This document shows positions 36,492 through 48,503 of a DNA stretch of 64,000 bases, piece after piece. The position numbers and the translations under genes are program-made. The DNA lies in NCBI GenBank assembly GCA_954871525.1, contig OX940862.1, forward strand, positions 36,014,232 through 36,078,231, written 5' to 3'. The notes beneath the pieces were generated by a model. The model ran no database searches. It had not been told where the DNA came from and saw nothing but the letters and a program-made list of their open reading frames with translations. Every line of letters begins with the position of its first letter. The first letter of the stretch is position 1. This DNA comes from Parietaria judaica. Taxonomy: Eukaryota > Streptophyta > Magnoliopsida > Rosales > Urticaceae.

Positions 36492-36641
36492 AAAAAAAAA
36501 AAAACAGAGTACACATACTCCCATACTTCATCGATAGCATACATAAGAAAGTCATAGATTTTATTAATAAAAATTTCTTTACAAACACAATACATGGCCG
36601 CAAAGTATTTCACAAATCAATCGAAATACAGCAAGGGAGAG
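36492..36641. other. Gypsy spacer, possible antisense 3' UTR
   Basis: AT-rich. On the minus strand AATAAAATC near 36565-36557 could serve as a polyadenylation signal for the antisense transcripts. Nothing else was seen. Confidence 0.35.
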
Positions 36642-37061
36642 TCAATCCTCCCGAACAACCCTATCGGCAATTTGCTCTATGACGAACTCCCCATTCTCGG
36701 AGAGGACGTCCCGAAGAAGATCTTCCACGGCGGCATAATTTATGGGCCTCAGCATCATAAATTCGAGCACATAGGCTGAAGAGGGACTAAGAGAAGGAGC
36801 CTCATCGTCCGGGGCTCCGGAAAGAGTGGCAGCCGCGCGCCTTATCATGTCTTGGACAAACTCCTCGAGTATGGCGGGTTGTTCTTCGTCGATCACAAGG
36901 AAAGAAGCTAGCACATCCTCGTAGTAAAATAGCGGTTCCGAAGTATAGAAGAATTCGTCACCCTGAGGGAAGAAGGTTAGCCAGGAAGTAATAGCAGGAA
37001 CGCAAAAGAAGCGACAAGAGCAGAAACGACAAGTTAAAGCAAAAAAGAAAGTCTTCTTCAT
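36642..37061 (-). CDS. Additional antisense ORF in the Gypsy element, possible extra exon
   Basis: 139 codons on the minus strand, acidic and Leu/Ile-rich from about residue 34 (FFYTSEPLFYYEDVLASFL ... VIEQIADRVV). The sequence before residue 34 looks like an intron end (CTTCTTCCCTCAG followed by GGTGACG). A donor-like GCG|GTAGGG lies just upstream of the stop of the larger antisense gene, and the phases fit. It may therefore be an alternative last exon of that gene rather than a separate gene. No family recognised. Confidence 0.4.
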   Translation of the reverse strand: MKKTFFFALTCRFCSCRFFCVPAITSWLTFFPQGDEFFYTSEPLFYYEDVLASFLVIDEEQPAILEEFVQDMIRRAAATLSGAPDDEAPSLSPSSAYVLEFMMLRPINYAAVEDLLRDVLSENGEFVIEQIADRVVRED

Positions 37062-37136
37062 TAATAAAATCCATCAAAGGAGTTACAAAGGAAAACAGTA
37101 TAAATAAATGTACATAGGAAAGCTACAGGAAAAGGC

Positions 37137-40100
37137 CTAAGAATCTTCCTCCCCCCCTACCGCTTCGTTGGTAGAAGTGATGACCCCATCGTTGGTCCCG
37201 TACTCGTCAAGGCCATCGGAGGCCGAAGAGGCATCCCCACCTACGCAGCGAGACGCCCAATCGGCACCAGCAGGAGGAGGAGCACAAGGAGTGAGCGGAG
37301 GAGAATCAGGATCGAGGATGGCCTTGTCATCCAGCTCCCGGGCCTTAGCTTTGTTCTCTTCCTCCAACTTATTATACTTCGGAAGACGAGGCAGAAGGCT
37401 CTCTATGGTCGCCATGGGAGGAGCTTTCTCGAGAAGGTGAGCATTGGCCCCATACACGGCGGAGCGGCGATGGAAATTGGTAGACTCCTCCAAAGCCGTA
37501 TACCTCGCCGAGGCGCGCTGCGCTTTGCTTTGGGCCCTCTCAAAGAGGCGTAGGCGTGCCTCGCGCTCGGAATTCGCCTCCGTCTGCGATACCTCGAGTT
37601 CTTTTCCGAGGCGTTTCATGCACGAGGCCACTCGAGAGGCGAGTCGGCTCTCCTGCTCGACAGGAACGCCCAGCGCCTCGCTGATTTTTGCCAGCCTCCA
37701 CTTCTTCGCTTCGAGATGCTTCTCGTAGCTTTGCACTATCAGGGAATGACGTCTATGCTCCCCAGCAAGCTCAGCCTTCAGCGCCTCAACCTCTTCCTCG
37801 GCCTTAGCCTTGTACTCGGCAAGCTCCCTCTCCTGAGCCTGGCGAAGCAAAGTCTCTTTCGCCAATTTGGCCCTCGCAACCTCCAATTCATCGGAAGTCC
37901 GCTCGGCCGCCTCCCGATATATTTGCTCCCCAAGGACAAAAACCTCGAGATGCGACTCGGTATCGGCAAGCTTCGCTCGGAGGTCGCGGATTTCCTGACC
38001 GCTCTCACCCGCACTCGTGTTTTCTTCAAGAATGACGGTGTTGAAGCGAGCGAGGGCTTGAACGAGCATAGCGGCGGCCTGACCATAGCCACGGATATCG
38101 CTCAGGGATAAGCCGGTACTGACCCGAGAAGGTTCAGCCGAAAACAGGTCCCGAAGAACCCGGAGAGAGTATCTCTTCCACTCTTCCGACGAGGAATCCG
38201 AAGTGGGAACCACTGGAAAACGCTCCGAAAGGGGGAGGGAAAAGCCTCCTGGTCCAGAATCGGGAAGAAACTTCGGCAGTGGAGAAAAAGGAGGCTCGGC
38301 AGACCCGCCGGAAATATCGGCGGAGGAAGAGGCGTTAGCCCTAGAAGCACCGACGTCGTCGGTCGGCTCCGAAGAGCCCTCCGGTCGAGGCACTTCGGGA
38401 AGAGCGGAGACATCGAGAAGAGCGACGTCCGCAAGAAGGCCATCCGCTCCTTCGGGATGGCCCTCGATCAGAACCTCTTCGGAAGATAGAAGAGCCATTT
38501 CCGAAGCGCCGGGCCGCCCGATAGGCTCCAAGGCGAGGAGCGCGTCGGCGGTATCGAACACCTCTTTGGGTAACGAACCCTCCTCGTCAGCCGAAGGAAC
38601 GACGACCGAAGAACCCTCCACGACAAATTCGGGGAATGCTAAGGGAGAAACCTCCGAACGAGGAGGTGCATCGGCACAAGCCGGAGCCTGAAATCACAAA
38701 GAAAACATATATATACGTGTATATTAGACACCCGAAATCTGCAAACATCACGAAAGACGGAGAAGGAAAATTAGATGGTACCTCGGAGGCCGAGAGGTCT
38801 AATGACGACACCAGATCGAAGAAGTCGTCGTCGAAACGGAACAGCTCCCGAGAAGAGGGAGAAGGATGTGGAGTCCCCCGAGTCTTGTCGACGGCTTTGC
38901 TAGCCTCGATCGGGGGAGTTGAAGCGAGAACGGTCGACGCGGTCGTCCCGGCGGGAACGCCCCCGTCACGAGAAGCGACGGAGACAGTCTCCGAAGCCGG
39001 AGGGATCGCGTCGGTTTCCTTAGGTGGGTTGGAGACCTTGTTCTTCGGAGGAGGAGGGGCGTCGCGTGTCCCTTCAGCGGTTTTCCTCTTCAGGACAACC
39101 TTCTCGCGAGGAGGTGCCCGCCAAGAAGTTTGAGTCCCGGGTTCGCGGCGGCTCTCCGAAGAACGAGGCGCGTCTCGAGGGCGAATCTCTCCAGAGGGAG
39201 TGGACACCTCCGAAGGACGAGAAGCACCGGCGTCGTGCTTGTGTTTTGTTCGCCTCTCCGAGTTGCTCTTCGGAGGCAGAGGTTTATCGCTTGAAACGAA
39301 CCTGTCACCACCGGTCCGAGGACCGACGCCCAAGAAACCTGCTTTCGATAGATCCCTTGGAGGACCAGAGGATCCGCCTCCTTGTCCTGGATCTCGGCCT
39401 TGTCCTGGATCTTGGCCTTGACATTGTCGTGGTTCCGAGGATCCACGAGTGGACGTTTGAGTTCTCTTCTTCGGCTTGGGAGATTGCCGAACAACAAGGG
39501 ACGAAGGGCCATCGTTTACCTCTTCGAGGCGGAACCCCACCGGCCACAAAGTCTTGGGTGGTTTACCCACGATGTGGCAGAGTTGATAGAGTCCCGACTC
39601 CTTGACACGGGTACTGAAGAAGTCCGTCGTCCAATTCTGACGAGGATTTTCCAGCAAAGCCCGAACAACCCCAGCGAAGCGCTCGTCGTCTTCTTTATTC
39701 GCGAAGGGCCTAAATCTGGGCACACTTTCCTCAATAACCCACTCGGTAGGAAGCGCGTCCCAGTGCGGCCCAAGGGTGTGACGGTCAAGATGCGCAAAGA
39801 AGTATTTGTTCTCCCACCCGGACTCGTTATTCGGCGTGTTGGTGATGACATGGGGACGCATGGCGGGAGAAAGGAAGAACCGGCCCAGATTCTTCGAGTT
39901 CTTCGACCACTTGAAAAGCCGCATCAAGTCTTCCAGGATTAGGACCACCTTCTGCTCGAGGGCGATCGCCATGGTGCAGATGAGAAGGCGAAGAGCGTTA
40001 GGGCTAACCTGACTGATCGGCATCTTATACGCGTGAAGGAAGCACACGACGAGATGAGGCAGTGGAAGATGCAATTCCACCGATCGGAAGAAATGCTCAT

Positions 40101-40269
40101 AAAGAGCGATGTACCCTTCCGGGGGTTCGTCGGCAAGCTCGCCGGACTGAGGAAGACGGAGATAGCAGGGATTGGAGTCCACATAGTGCTTCCTCAAATC
40201 CTCCAAGTGCCTCTCAGTCATTATGGACTTCGGCGACCAAGTCTTGAAGATCTTTCCCGGATTCGACAT
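37137..40269 (-). CDS. Spliced antisense gene in Gypsy element, Transposase_28-like
   Basis: Exon 1 40269-38782 (496 codons), intron 38781-38688 (94 bp, GT/AG) and exon 2 38687-37137 (516 codons plus stop) give about 1012 aa. The start MSNPGK was chosen because the upstream in-frame AUG at 40347 lies in CT-rich leader. Residues about 20-250 (YLRLPQSGEL, LPLPHLVVCFLHAY, ISQVSPNALRLL, FFLSPAMRPHV) resemble the plant domain catalogued as putative gypsy-type transposon (Transposase_28). A long charged low-complexity region follows. Exon 2 holds a strong coiled coil (EIRDLRAKLADTESHLEV ... ELAEYKAKAEEEVEALKAEL). No reading-frame break is seen, unlike the sense genes. Antisense extra ORFs are known in Tat-lineage elements, but the function is unknown. 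Confidence 0.75.
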
Positions 40270-40405
40270 TCTTGACCGGAGGGAAAGATGAACGGAAAAG
40301 AGTAAAAGATTTTGTTTGAAGAAAGGAGTTTCAAGAAAGAGAGTCACAGAGAGAGCTTGGGAAAGACGACCGAGATAAAGTGTTTGGGTCGAAGTCGAGG
40401 TTTGA

Positions 40406-40412
40406 ATTTATA
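40406..40412 (-). promoter_or_regulatory. TATA box of the antisense Gypsy gene
   Basis: TATAAAT on the minus strand, about 137 bp before the antisense start codon, followed by a CT-rich leader typical of plant 5' UTRs. The antisense gene therefore appears to have its own promoter. Copia copy B inserted about 360 bp upstream of it. Confidence 0.6.
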
Positions 40413-40770
40413 GAAGGAAATTGGCGAAGTTGGAGAGGCACATTTGGATCCGACGGTCCAGGATCGAAGCGAGAGAAATCATCCAACGGTGAAGATCAAA
40501 AAGAGTCGTCGCGAAACCCAAAAGCACTCGAGTGCGAGAAAATCCCACATTTAATGCGGAATGATTGACGTCGACTTCCAGGATCTGACAGCCTGGAGAA
40601 TCACGCCCAATCAGAATTGTATGGGAACTCAAGGTCATAAGTGGGCATGCAAGAAGTGGAAGAGTCTCCGAAGGACACAACCTCCTCGAAGACCTACCCC
40701 TTCGAGAACATACCCGCACCGAAGAGCCTCGTCGGGAGGAATCTCATCGGAAAGAACCTCATCGAAGAAC

Positions 40771-43513
40771 TGTTGGACATGTGTGTCCTTAAACAAGATA
40801 TTTTATCCCTTTTGTAAAAGATTATGACAAGTCGTTGAATAAAGATGATGCTTATTATGATAATCTTATTATAGTTTCTGGTAGAATAAAATAGAATGTT
40901 TGATTCCTTAGTTCATAAAGGATGCAATTATGTTATTATTATCACAACAGAGTCAATGTGAGGAAGAATTAATAATCATAATAAATGAACTTAAAATGTC
41001 TGTGACCTGATCAACTGGGTGGGAGCCCATTAATCGTATAAGGTCATTAATGTGACTAAGTGATAATCATATTCTGGATTTTGTGTGTGTCACACTCACT
41101 AGAAGTGCATTAAGTATGAAGTGTCTTCATACTGGACTGGACCTGACTTAAACTCCGGAAGTCATCATATAAGACCGTCACTGATAACTTGGAGTTGAGT
41201 CACTAGTAGATGATCAAATGGATATTCGATCTAAGTCCTGAGTGATCTTGAGTCCAAGCTGCTGACTTGATTGTTCTTTGATTTAACCGTTAAAGAACAC
41301 AAAATATTACAGCTGTTCCCAACACTATTATTTTGGGAACATGAGAGTCAGCAGTAAGGGTAGCTTGGTCATAGACATGGGCATCACACAGCTCTCCTTA
41401 GAGTGATGATGATTCCCTTGATTGTCGGTGGTGAGAAGTGAGAGATACCCATGCGCAACTTATGAATCGAAACCATAAGTGGGTTACTCATGATATTGCT
41501 GACTGAGTCAAGGAAGTAAATACAATGAGGGGCATAACGGTAAAAACCGCCTGCTCATTTATGAATCATCAAGTGAAAGATAAATAACCCGAATTTGATT
41601 GTATCAATGGACACCCTGCTATTATAAAGGGAATAATATATACCGTATCACTAAAGAGTGCAGCCTCGGGTCTATAGTGGAATCACTTCGAGGTTTGACG
41701 AACAACTAGCAGTTCGTTGGAGCTTAAGTGATACGGGTCCATGGTCCCCAGGATAGCTCCGTAACGGATGATACGTACGTGATTAAAATACATTCTGGAT
41801 AATGTTTAATCATTTGGCTTGACTTATAAAACTGAAAGGTCTGTGTCAGACATCAGATAGTTTTATCGTAGGCGTGGCAAAAGTATCATATTTTGGTACA
41901 CGAAATTAACTAACAAAAAAGGAAAGTTAGAATTTAGATATTCTATCAGCACCATGTTTTTGGAAATTAAATTCTAAGCAACTTTGCTTTTTGAACCAAG
42001 TCATTTCGACTTACGGTTAGTGATTTATGGATTTTCTAAGTTTATGATCGGTTCGATAAACTTTGAAATTAAATCATATGTCACGAATTTAAATGATGGT
42101 GTGGCACCATGACATTTTTATGTGTGATATTGAGATCAGGATTTATTAATATAATTTAATTATTTGGATTTAATTATTAATATCTTATTAATAATTAATT
42201 AATAATTAATAGATTTATATTAATAAATGAATATATATATTTATATATATATTAATATGTGTAAATTCGAATTAGGGTTTGTTATATAAAACCCTAGGTA
42301 AATTCGAATGGCTTGATTTAGTATTTCTATATTTGCGGCATAAGTACCAAATGTTTTGGTATTTTGGCAAATCCCCAAAATCAATATTATCCATTGGATC
42401 GGTTATGATTTAGTATCAACCGTTGGATTAGGATATTGATGAATTCGAAATTAATAACTTGGTGACCAAGTTTTATTTTTCGAATTTGATTAATCAATTA
42501 TATCTGTTGGATCGGTCTAAGATTTAATCTATGCCGTCGGATTAAGAATTGATTAATTATATATATATATGTATATATATTCGAATTACATTTATGGATA
42601 AATTCGAAAAAATTGTTTTAATAAATTAATTTATCCTAAACTTATTTGATCCATTAGATCGGTTAAGGAATCATCTCAACCGTTGGATTGAGATAATAAG
42701 AATTCGAATTTTATATATATATATATATATAATATAATTCGAATTTTATGATATAAGAAGATAAGATTGGATTTTTGATTTATCTAAATCTTTCTTATTT
42801 AATTAAATCCCTAATTAATTATATCCATTGGATTTAGATGAGATTAAATCTGGACCATTGGATTGAGATAATTAATTATATTTAATTAATGAAATTCGAA
42901 TTTAGGGAGGGAATATCTCCAAATCGGTTACAGTCTTGAGCCTATAAATAGGGAGCTCATTCTACACATTTTTCACACCTTTCCCCAGAGAAAAATTCGA
43001 ACTCTCCCTCTCCTTCAGGGTCTGCGAATTTTCTCTCTGATCTCTTCTTCTGGTTCGGCTTAGGAGACTATTTCTCCGGAAGCTTAAAAAGAACCATCAG
43101 TTAAAGTTTTGCGACGGAGTCCTGCCGGCGAAGCCCACGCTTTGGTACGAGGATTCCAGGAGAATATCCCGGAAGATCACGGGAGATTCCCTCAGCACCG
43201 GCGGAGCCCTGCCCGACTCAGAGTGCGCAGCCGAAATCGCCAAACGAGGTACGGCCTTATGCATTGGGATAATAAATGCAAACATTTACTGCTTTCTATT
43301 TATTTCCTATTATGACTAGTTTATTAATAATGAGTTATGAATATTAAATTGCATAATATTTATCAGATCTTGGAATATGGTTATTATCCGATATTCGGAC
43401 CGTTGTTTGGATAACAAGTTTTTCTGCTTTAAAATAATTTTTAAATGTTACCCTGGCGGTTCGGACGTATAAATCGTGATAATTATATGGAATCCGAGAC
43501 GTGATTTCCAACA
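40771..43513 (+). repeat. 5' LTR of Copia copy B
   Basis: 2743 bp from TGTTGG to CCAACA. The U3 contains four imperfect repeats of a segment reading ATCCATTGGATCGGTTA ... CAACCGTTGGATT near 42391, 42503, 42650 and 42833, with TTCGAATT boxes and (TA)n runs between them. TATA box at 42943-42950. Confidence 0.95.
42943..42950 (+). promoter_or_regulatory. LTR promoter TATA box, Copia copy B
   Basis: TATAAATA followed about 30 bp later by the probable transcript start region and CT-rich sequence. The same box is at 50679-50686 in the 3' LTR. Confidence 0.7.
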
Positions 43514-43515
43514 AT

Positions 43516-43527
43516 TGGTATCAGAGC
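43516..43527 (+). other. Primer-binding site, initiator-Met tRNA type (copy B)
   Basis: TGGTATCAGAGC, 2 bp after the LTR end. Confidence 0.9.
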
Positions 43528-45120
43528 CATGGTTCAAGGATAAATAATTACGTAATTTAATTAATGGGTTTAAAGAACAAATTATTTGATGAATAAATTA
43601 ATAATTAAAATTGAAATTTATTTCTAGATATTTTAATATTAATTTAATTAATTCCCGACCCGAAAAAATCGGACCGGTAAAAAGGCCGGGCTGCTAGGGG
43701 CAGCCCAGCCCGTGGCAAGGGCTGACCAGGGGCTGCCGCTGCAGCCCCAGGGTCAAAACCCTAATCGCCACGGGCCAGGCCCGTAGCGAAGCCCACGCCA
43801 GGGTGAGGCCCAGGGCGAGACCCTTGCGGGTTGCCCTGGCGCGCAGCGCCTGTGCCTCGCGCCCTGGGTGCGGCCCACGCTGCCTGGCAGCGGAATGGGC
43901 CTCGCGCCCTGGCAGCAGCCCACGCTGCTTGGCAGCGGAATGGGCCTGCTGGCCCAGCGCGAGGTGGGCGCTGCCCTGGCCCTCTTCGACTGGTTGGGCG
44001 TGGCCTCTCCTAGGGATGTGGGCCCGGGCTTAGGCCCGGAGGGCCCACGTACATAATTTTTAATTATGGGTCGGAATTTATTCCGACCCGGATCCCTAGA
44101 AATAATTAATTATATTCATCATAGATATAATTTATTATAACCTATTTTCATAACCCTTAAACATAGAGTCTATGTTTGGATCATTATTAATATGTCATAT
44201 TTAGGATAGATATAAATAATAAAGAGTAAATGTAAATGTGGTTGTTATGAGTCGGAAAAATTTCAATCGTACAATCTTGACTAAAGAAGAGGGAATCAAA
44301 AGTGGGGCCGGTTCACCATCCACTTCTGGGTGACCAGTTAGGACCCCTCCCATCGACCTGGAGAGCGTACGAATTGATCTATCACTACCGACAAAATAAT
44401 AAACACAATAAAAGGGGATTATTTAATTACGAGACGTAATAAATAAATCCGAAATAAACCATTAATGTGTCATTAATAGTTTATATATTAAGTTTTTATA
44501 ACTTAGTATAAGAAATAAAAAACGTTATCTCCTAAAAACAATGGCAAGTATAGAATACATTAAAGGTCTCCATTATTACTAACACAAGGTCTGCTGACCA
44601 CACCGCCTCGAGTCACCCTAGTGTGTCCATTCCCTAAGGGAAGGTGTGCTTGTGGGAGGTTTGACAACGTGATAGTTCCAAAAGAATATGGGGACGGAGG
44701 AATCTTGGAAATGGACCGCGAGTCACCCTAGTGTGACCATTCCCTAAGGACGACCTTTCCAAGAGGATCCCGAGAACCAAAAATAATGGGTTAAGCTTGC
44801 ACGGAAGTTGGTGCTTCCTGACCGTCTATGGTGATAGTTAATAATCATAGAGAACTTGGTGGTTCTTGTTATGAATATTAATTAAGTTTATGACTAAAAC
44901 TTAGTTTAACCAAACTACACGGTTGACACCGCGAGTCACCCTAGAGTGACCATGCCACTAAGGACGGCAACGACGTGTACAGTCGGTTAAATTATCACAA
45001 AATAGTTAAAGGGTTTATTTAACGTTTTACCCAGAACATGTTTGCATCATGTAACTATTTCAAACAAAAATTTTTCTAAAACATTCTACCTATAATAAAG
45101 TTTAATAAGTTTCTTTTTCA
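43528..45120 (+). other. Gag-less leader of Copia copy B
   Basis: 1.6 kb without a gag-like frame. GC-rich block 43680-44055 with two units of the 45-bp repeat that copy A has in three. Three copies of GAGTCACCCTAG-type motif at about 44610-44640, 44720-44750 and 44933-44965, each followed by CCATNCC and CTAAGG. All six frames of the GC-rich block are open because of its composition, so the short frames there are not called as genes. Confidence 0.8.
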
Positions 45121-48100
45121 ATGCCAGTTAAGATGTCTTTCGACAAACAAGAAATGGAAAAGTCTACTCTGACACTGATGTCTCAAAATCAAAGCAATCT
45201 GGTAAAAGTCACAAAATCCCTTAGCAAACTGGCCATGAGTGGATCTTTGGAAAAACTCGGAATGGCAGATCAGAACGCTATAAACTCTTTGAACAAGAGG
45301 AAGAGAATCGATGGAAACCAGGAAGAATTCTTCCAGATTGGGAGTACAAATAATGTTGATCGTTCAACATTAGAAATGTGTTTCGTTGACAGCTCATCCT
45401 TCAACTGGATCTTAGATTCAGGAGCAAACGATCATGCGTGTAATTCTCTTCAGTCTCTTGATAAATTGGAAGAGATAAATGAAGGTCCAACTTTGAAAGT
45501 GGGAAACGGGGAATTTCTACAAGCAAAGGCAGTAGGAAATTTGCGACTGACATTTGGAAATAAGTATTTATTTGTTGATAATGTGTACTATTATCCAAAT
45601 GTCTGCAGAAATATACTTTCTGCTTATCTGTTGTACAAACAAGGTTATACTCTAAACTTTCGTGGAACCCATTGGGTCATCACAAAAGACGGAGTATATA
45701 TTTGTACTGCTAAAGCAGAAAATGGATTATACATCCTAAGACCAGATTATGGTAGCTGTATGAATATTGAGATGTTTAAACTGGCAGTGCCAAAGTCAAT
45801 TAAAAGACCCAAAATTGACAATGATGTTCAAACGTACCTGTGGCATTTAAGATTGGGTCATATTAATCTAGACAGGATAAACAGGCTGGTAAAGGATGGA
45901 CCCCTTAAAGAACTAAAAATCGGTTCTTTGCCTGTTTGTGAATCCTGTATAGAGGCTAAAATGACCAAAAGACCTTTCTCGATGAAAGGTCAAAGAGCCA
46001 CTAAACCATTAGAACTCGTCCATTCTGATGAATGTAGTCCCATGAACATACAAGGAAGGGGAGGAATTGAATACTTCGTCACCTTTATTGACGATTATTC
46101 AAGATATGGTTACGTTTATCTCATGGCCAAGAAATCTGAAACCTTGGGTAAGTTCAGAGAATTTCTGGCAGAATCTGAGAATCAACTAGGACTGTCACTA
46201 AAGTCTCTTCGATCTGATCGAGGGGGAGAATACCTAGATCATGAGTTTTGCGACCTATTGATCGAGAAAGGTATAACATCTCAACTAACTGCTCCTGGCA
46301 CTCCAGAACAAAATGGTGTTGCAGAAAGGAGAAATAGGACCTTATTGGAAATGGTAAGGTCAATGTTAAGTTATTCATCGCTACCCAATTCATTCTGGGG
46401 ATATGCTTTGTTGACAGCTACAAACATTCTGAATGTTGTGCCGTCAAAGTCTGTTTCCAAAACACCCGTCGAATTATGGAATGGCAGAATACCAAGTCTG
46501 CGACATTTCAGAATTTGGGGATGTCCTGCCCATGTGCGGACTGGAAACAAGAATAAATTGGAATCACGAACGGAAGTTTGTCTGTTCGTAGGATATTCCA
46601 AAGAGACTAAAGGAGGTTTGTTTTATAGTCCAGAAAGTAAGAAAGTATTTGTCTCGACAAATGCTACCTTTCTGGAACAAGATTATATGACAAACTTCAA
46701 ACCTCGAAGTAAAGTTATACTCGAGGAGCTGTCAGGTGACAAGGTCACAATATCTCCAACAGTGCCTGTTGTAGAACATATAGTGGAAACCACGGTCCCA
46801 AATCAGAACCAAGGGGTACTCAGACGTAGTGGGAGGTTCAAAAGACCTGTTGAGCGCTACGAGCACACCCAGTTGGAATTTCACCTAGCTGTCACAGACA
46901 CTAGTGTTGAAGATCCCATAGGCTACAAACAAGCTATGGAGGATCCTGATAAGGGAGAATGGCAGGAAGCCATAAACCAAGAAATAGAATCTATGGATTC
47001 TAATGAAGTCTGGGAACTTGTAGACTTACCGGATGGTTTCAAAACCATTGGCTGTAAGTGGGTATACAAGCGAAAGAGAGGAGTGGACGGGAAGGTTGAA
47101 ACCTTCAAGGCTAGACTAGTGGCAAAGGGTTTTACCCAGAGGGAAGGTATTGATTTCGATGAAACCTTCGCTCCAGTCGCTAAGTTCAAGTCCATCCGGA
47201 TTCTCATGGCCATAGCCTGTAGTCTCAATTATGAGATTTGGCAGATGGACGTCAAAACCGCATTCCTGAACGGGTACATTGACGAAAACATCTAATGGAC
47301 CAACCAGAAGGGTTCGTGCAACAGGGTCAAGAAAGGAAAGTTTGTAGATTACTTAAATCCATTTATGGATTAAAGCAAGCTTCCAGATCCTGGAATCTAA
47401 GGTTTGATGAAACCATCAAAACCTATGGATTCATTCAAAATGTCACTGAGGCCTGCATTTATAAACTCAATGACGAAACCGTGGAAATTTTTCTTGTTCT
47501 GTACGTCGACGATATTCTTCTCATTGGAAACAGTGTGAAGAAACTATCGGACGTAAAAGCGTGGCTATCTACGCAATTCCAAATGAAGGACATGGGAGAA
47601 GCCAGCTATGTTCTTGGGATCCGTATATTCAGGGATCGCAACAACAGGCTTCTAGCCTTATCGCAAGCAACTTACATTGATAAGGTGCTTGAACGTTTTG
47701 CAATGGCAAACTCCAAGGGAGGTAATTTACCAACCAGACATGGAGTATTCCTTAGTAGGAAACAATGCCCAACTTCTCCGGAAGAGCAAGACGTGATGAG
47801 GAGGATACCCTATGCTTCAGCAGTGGGAAGTCTAATGTACGCTATGCAGTGTACTAGGCCAGACATCTGTTACGCTGTGGGAATTGTTAGCAGATATCAA
47901 TCCAACCCTGGTATGGCTCACTGGACTGCAGTGAAGAACATTCTCAAGTATCTTCGGAGAACGAGAAACTATATGTTAGTGTTTTCAGGATCAGAACTGA
48001 ATCCACTAGGATACACTGATTCAGACTTTATGTCTGATAGAGACGCGAGAAAGCCGACGTAAGGAGCAGTGTACACCCTTGCTGGTGGAGCGATATTCTG

Positions 48101-48488
48101 GAGAAGCATAAAGCAATCCTGTATCGCAGATTCCACCATGGAAGCTGAATATGTGGCAGCCTGTGAGGCAGCCAAAGAATCAGTTTGGCTCAAGAATTTC
48201 TACATAGAACTGGGAGTTGTTCCAGATGTAGATGGGCCCCAAACACTATACTGTGACAACAGTGGTGCGGTGGCAAATTCTAAAGAGCCCAGAGACCATA
48301 ACAAGGCAAAACATATAGAACGCAAATACCATCTCATAAGAGAGATAGTGCGTCGTGGCGACGTAAGGGTTGTGAAAATAGCCTCGGAAGACAATCTGGC
48401 TGATCCATTCACCAAGACGTTGCCAGAGAAAATATTCAGGAGGCATCTGGAGAATATGGGTCTGAAAGACATGGGTCATCTTCTTTAA
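45121..48488 (+). pseudogene. Copia pol polyprotein with frameshift and nonsense (copy B)
   Basis: Same domain order as copy A: protease DSGA, integrase zinc region and DDE core, RT, RNase H. The first frame runs 45121-47295 and ends at a TAA created by a one-base deletion in the RT region right after GYIDENI. The downstream frame opens at 47295 (RT with YVDDILLIG). It is stopped again by TAA at 48060-48062, where copy A has TCA in ARKSTSG. RNase H continues from 48069 to the stop at 48486-48488. Copies A and B are broken at different sites, so neither is the intact source. Confidence 0.92.
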
Positions 48489-48503
48489 GTACAAGTGGGA
48501 GAT
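48489..48503 (+). other. Polypurine tract of Copia copy B
   Basis: AAGTGGGAGAT at 48493-48503 (after GTAC) immediately before the 3' LTR. Confidence 0.8.

Noticed and set aside
35836..36557. Long frames encoding repeated NYYGKWAKQ-type peptides
   Set aside because: The same DNA repeat is open in several frames. There is no start context and the peptide is a by-product of the minisatellite.
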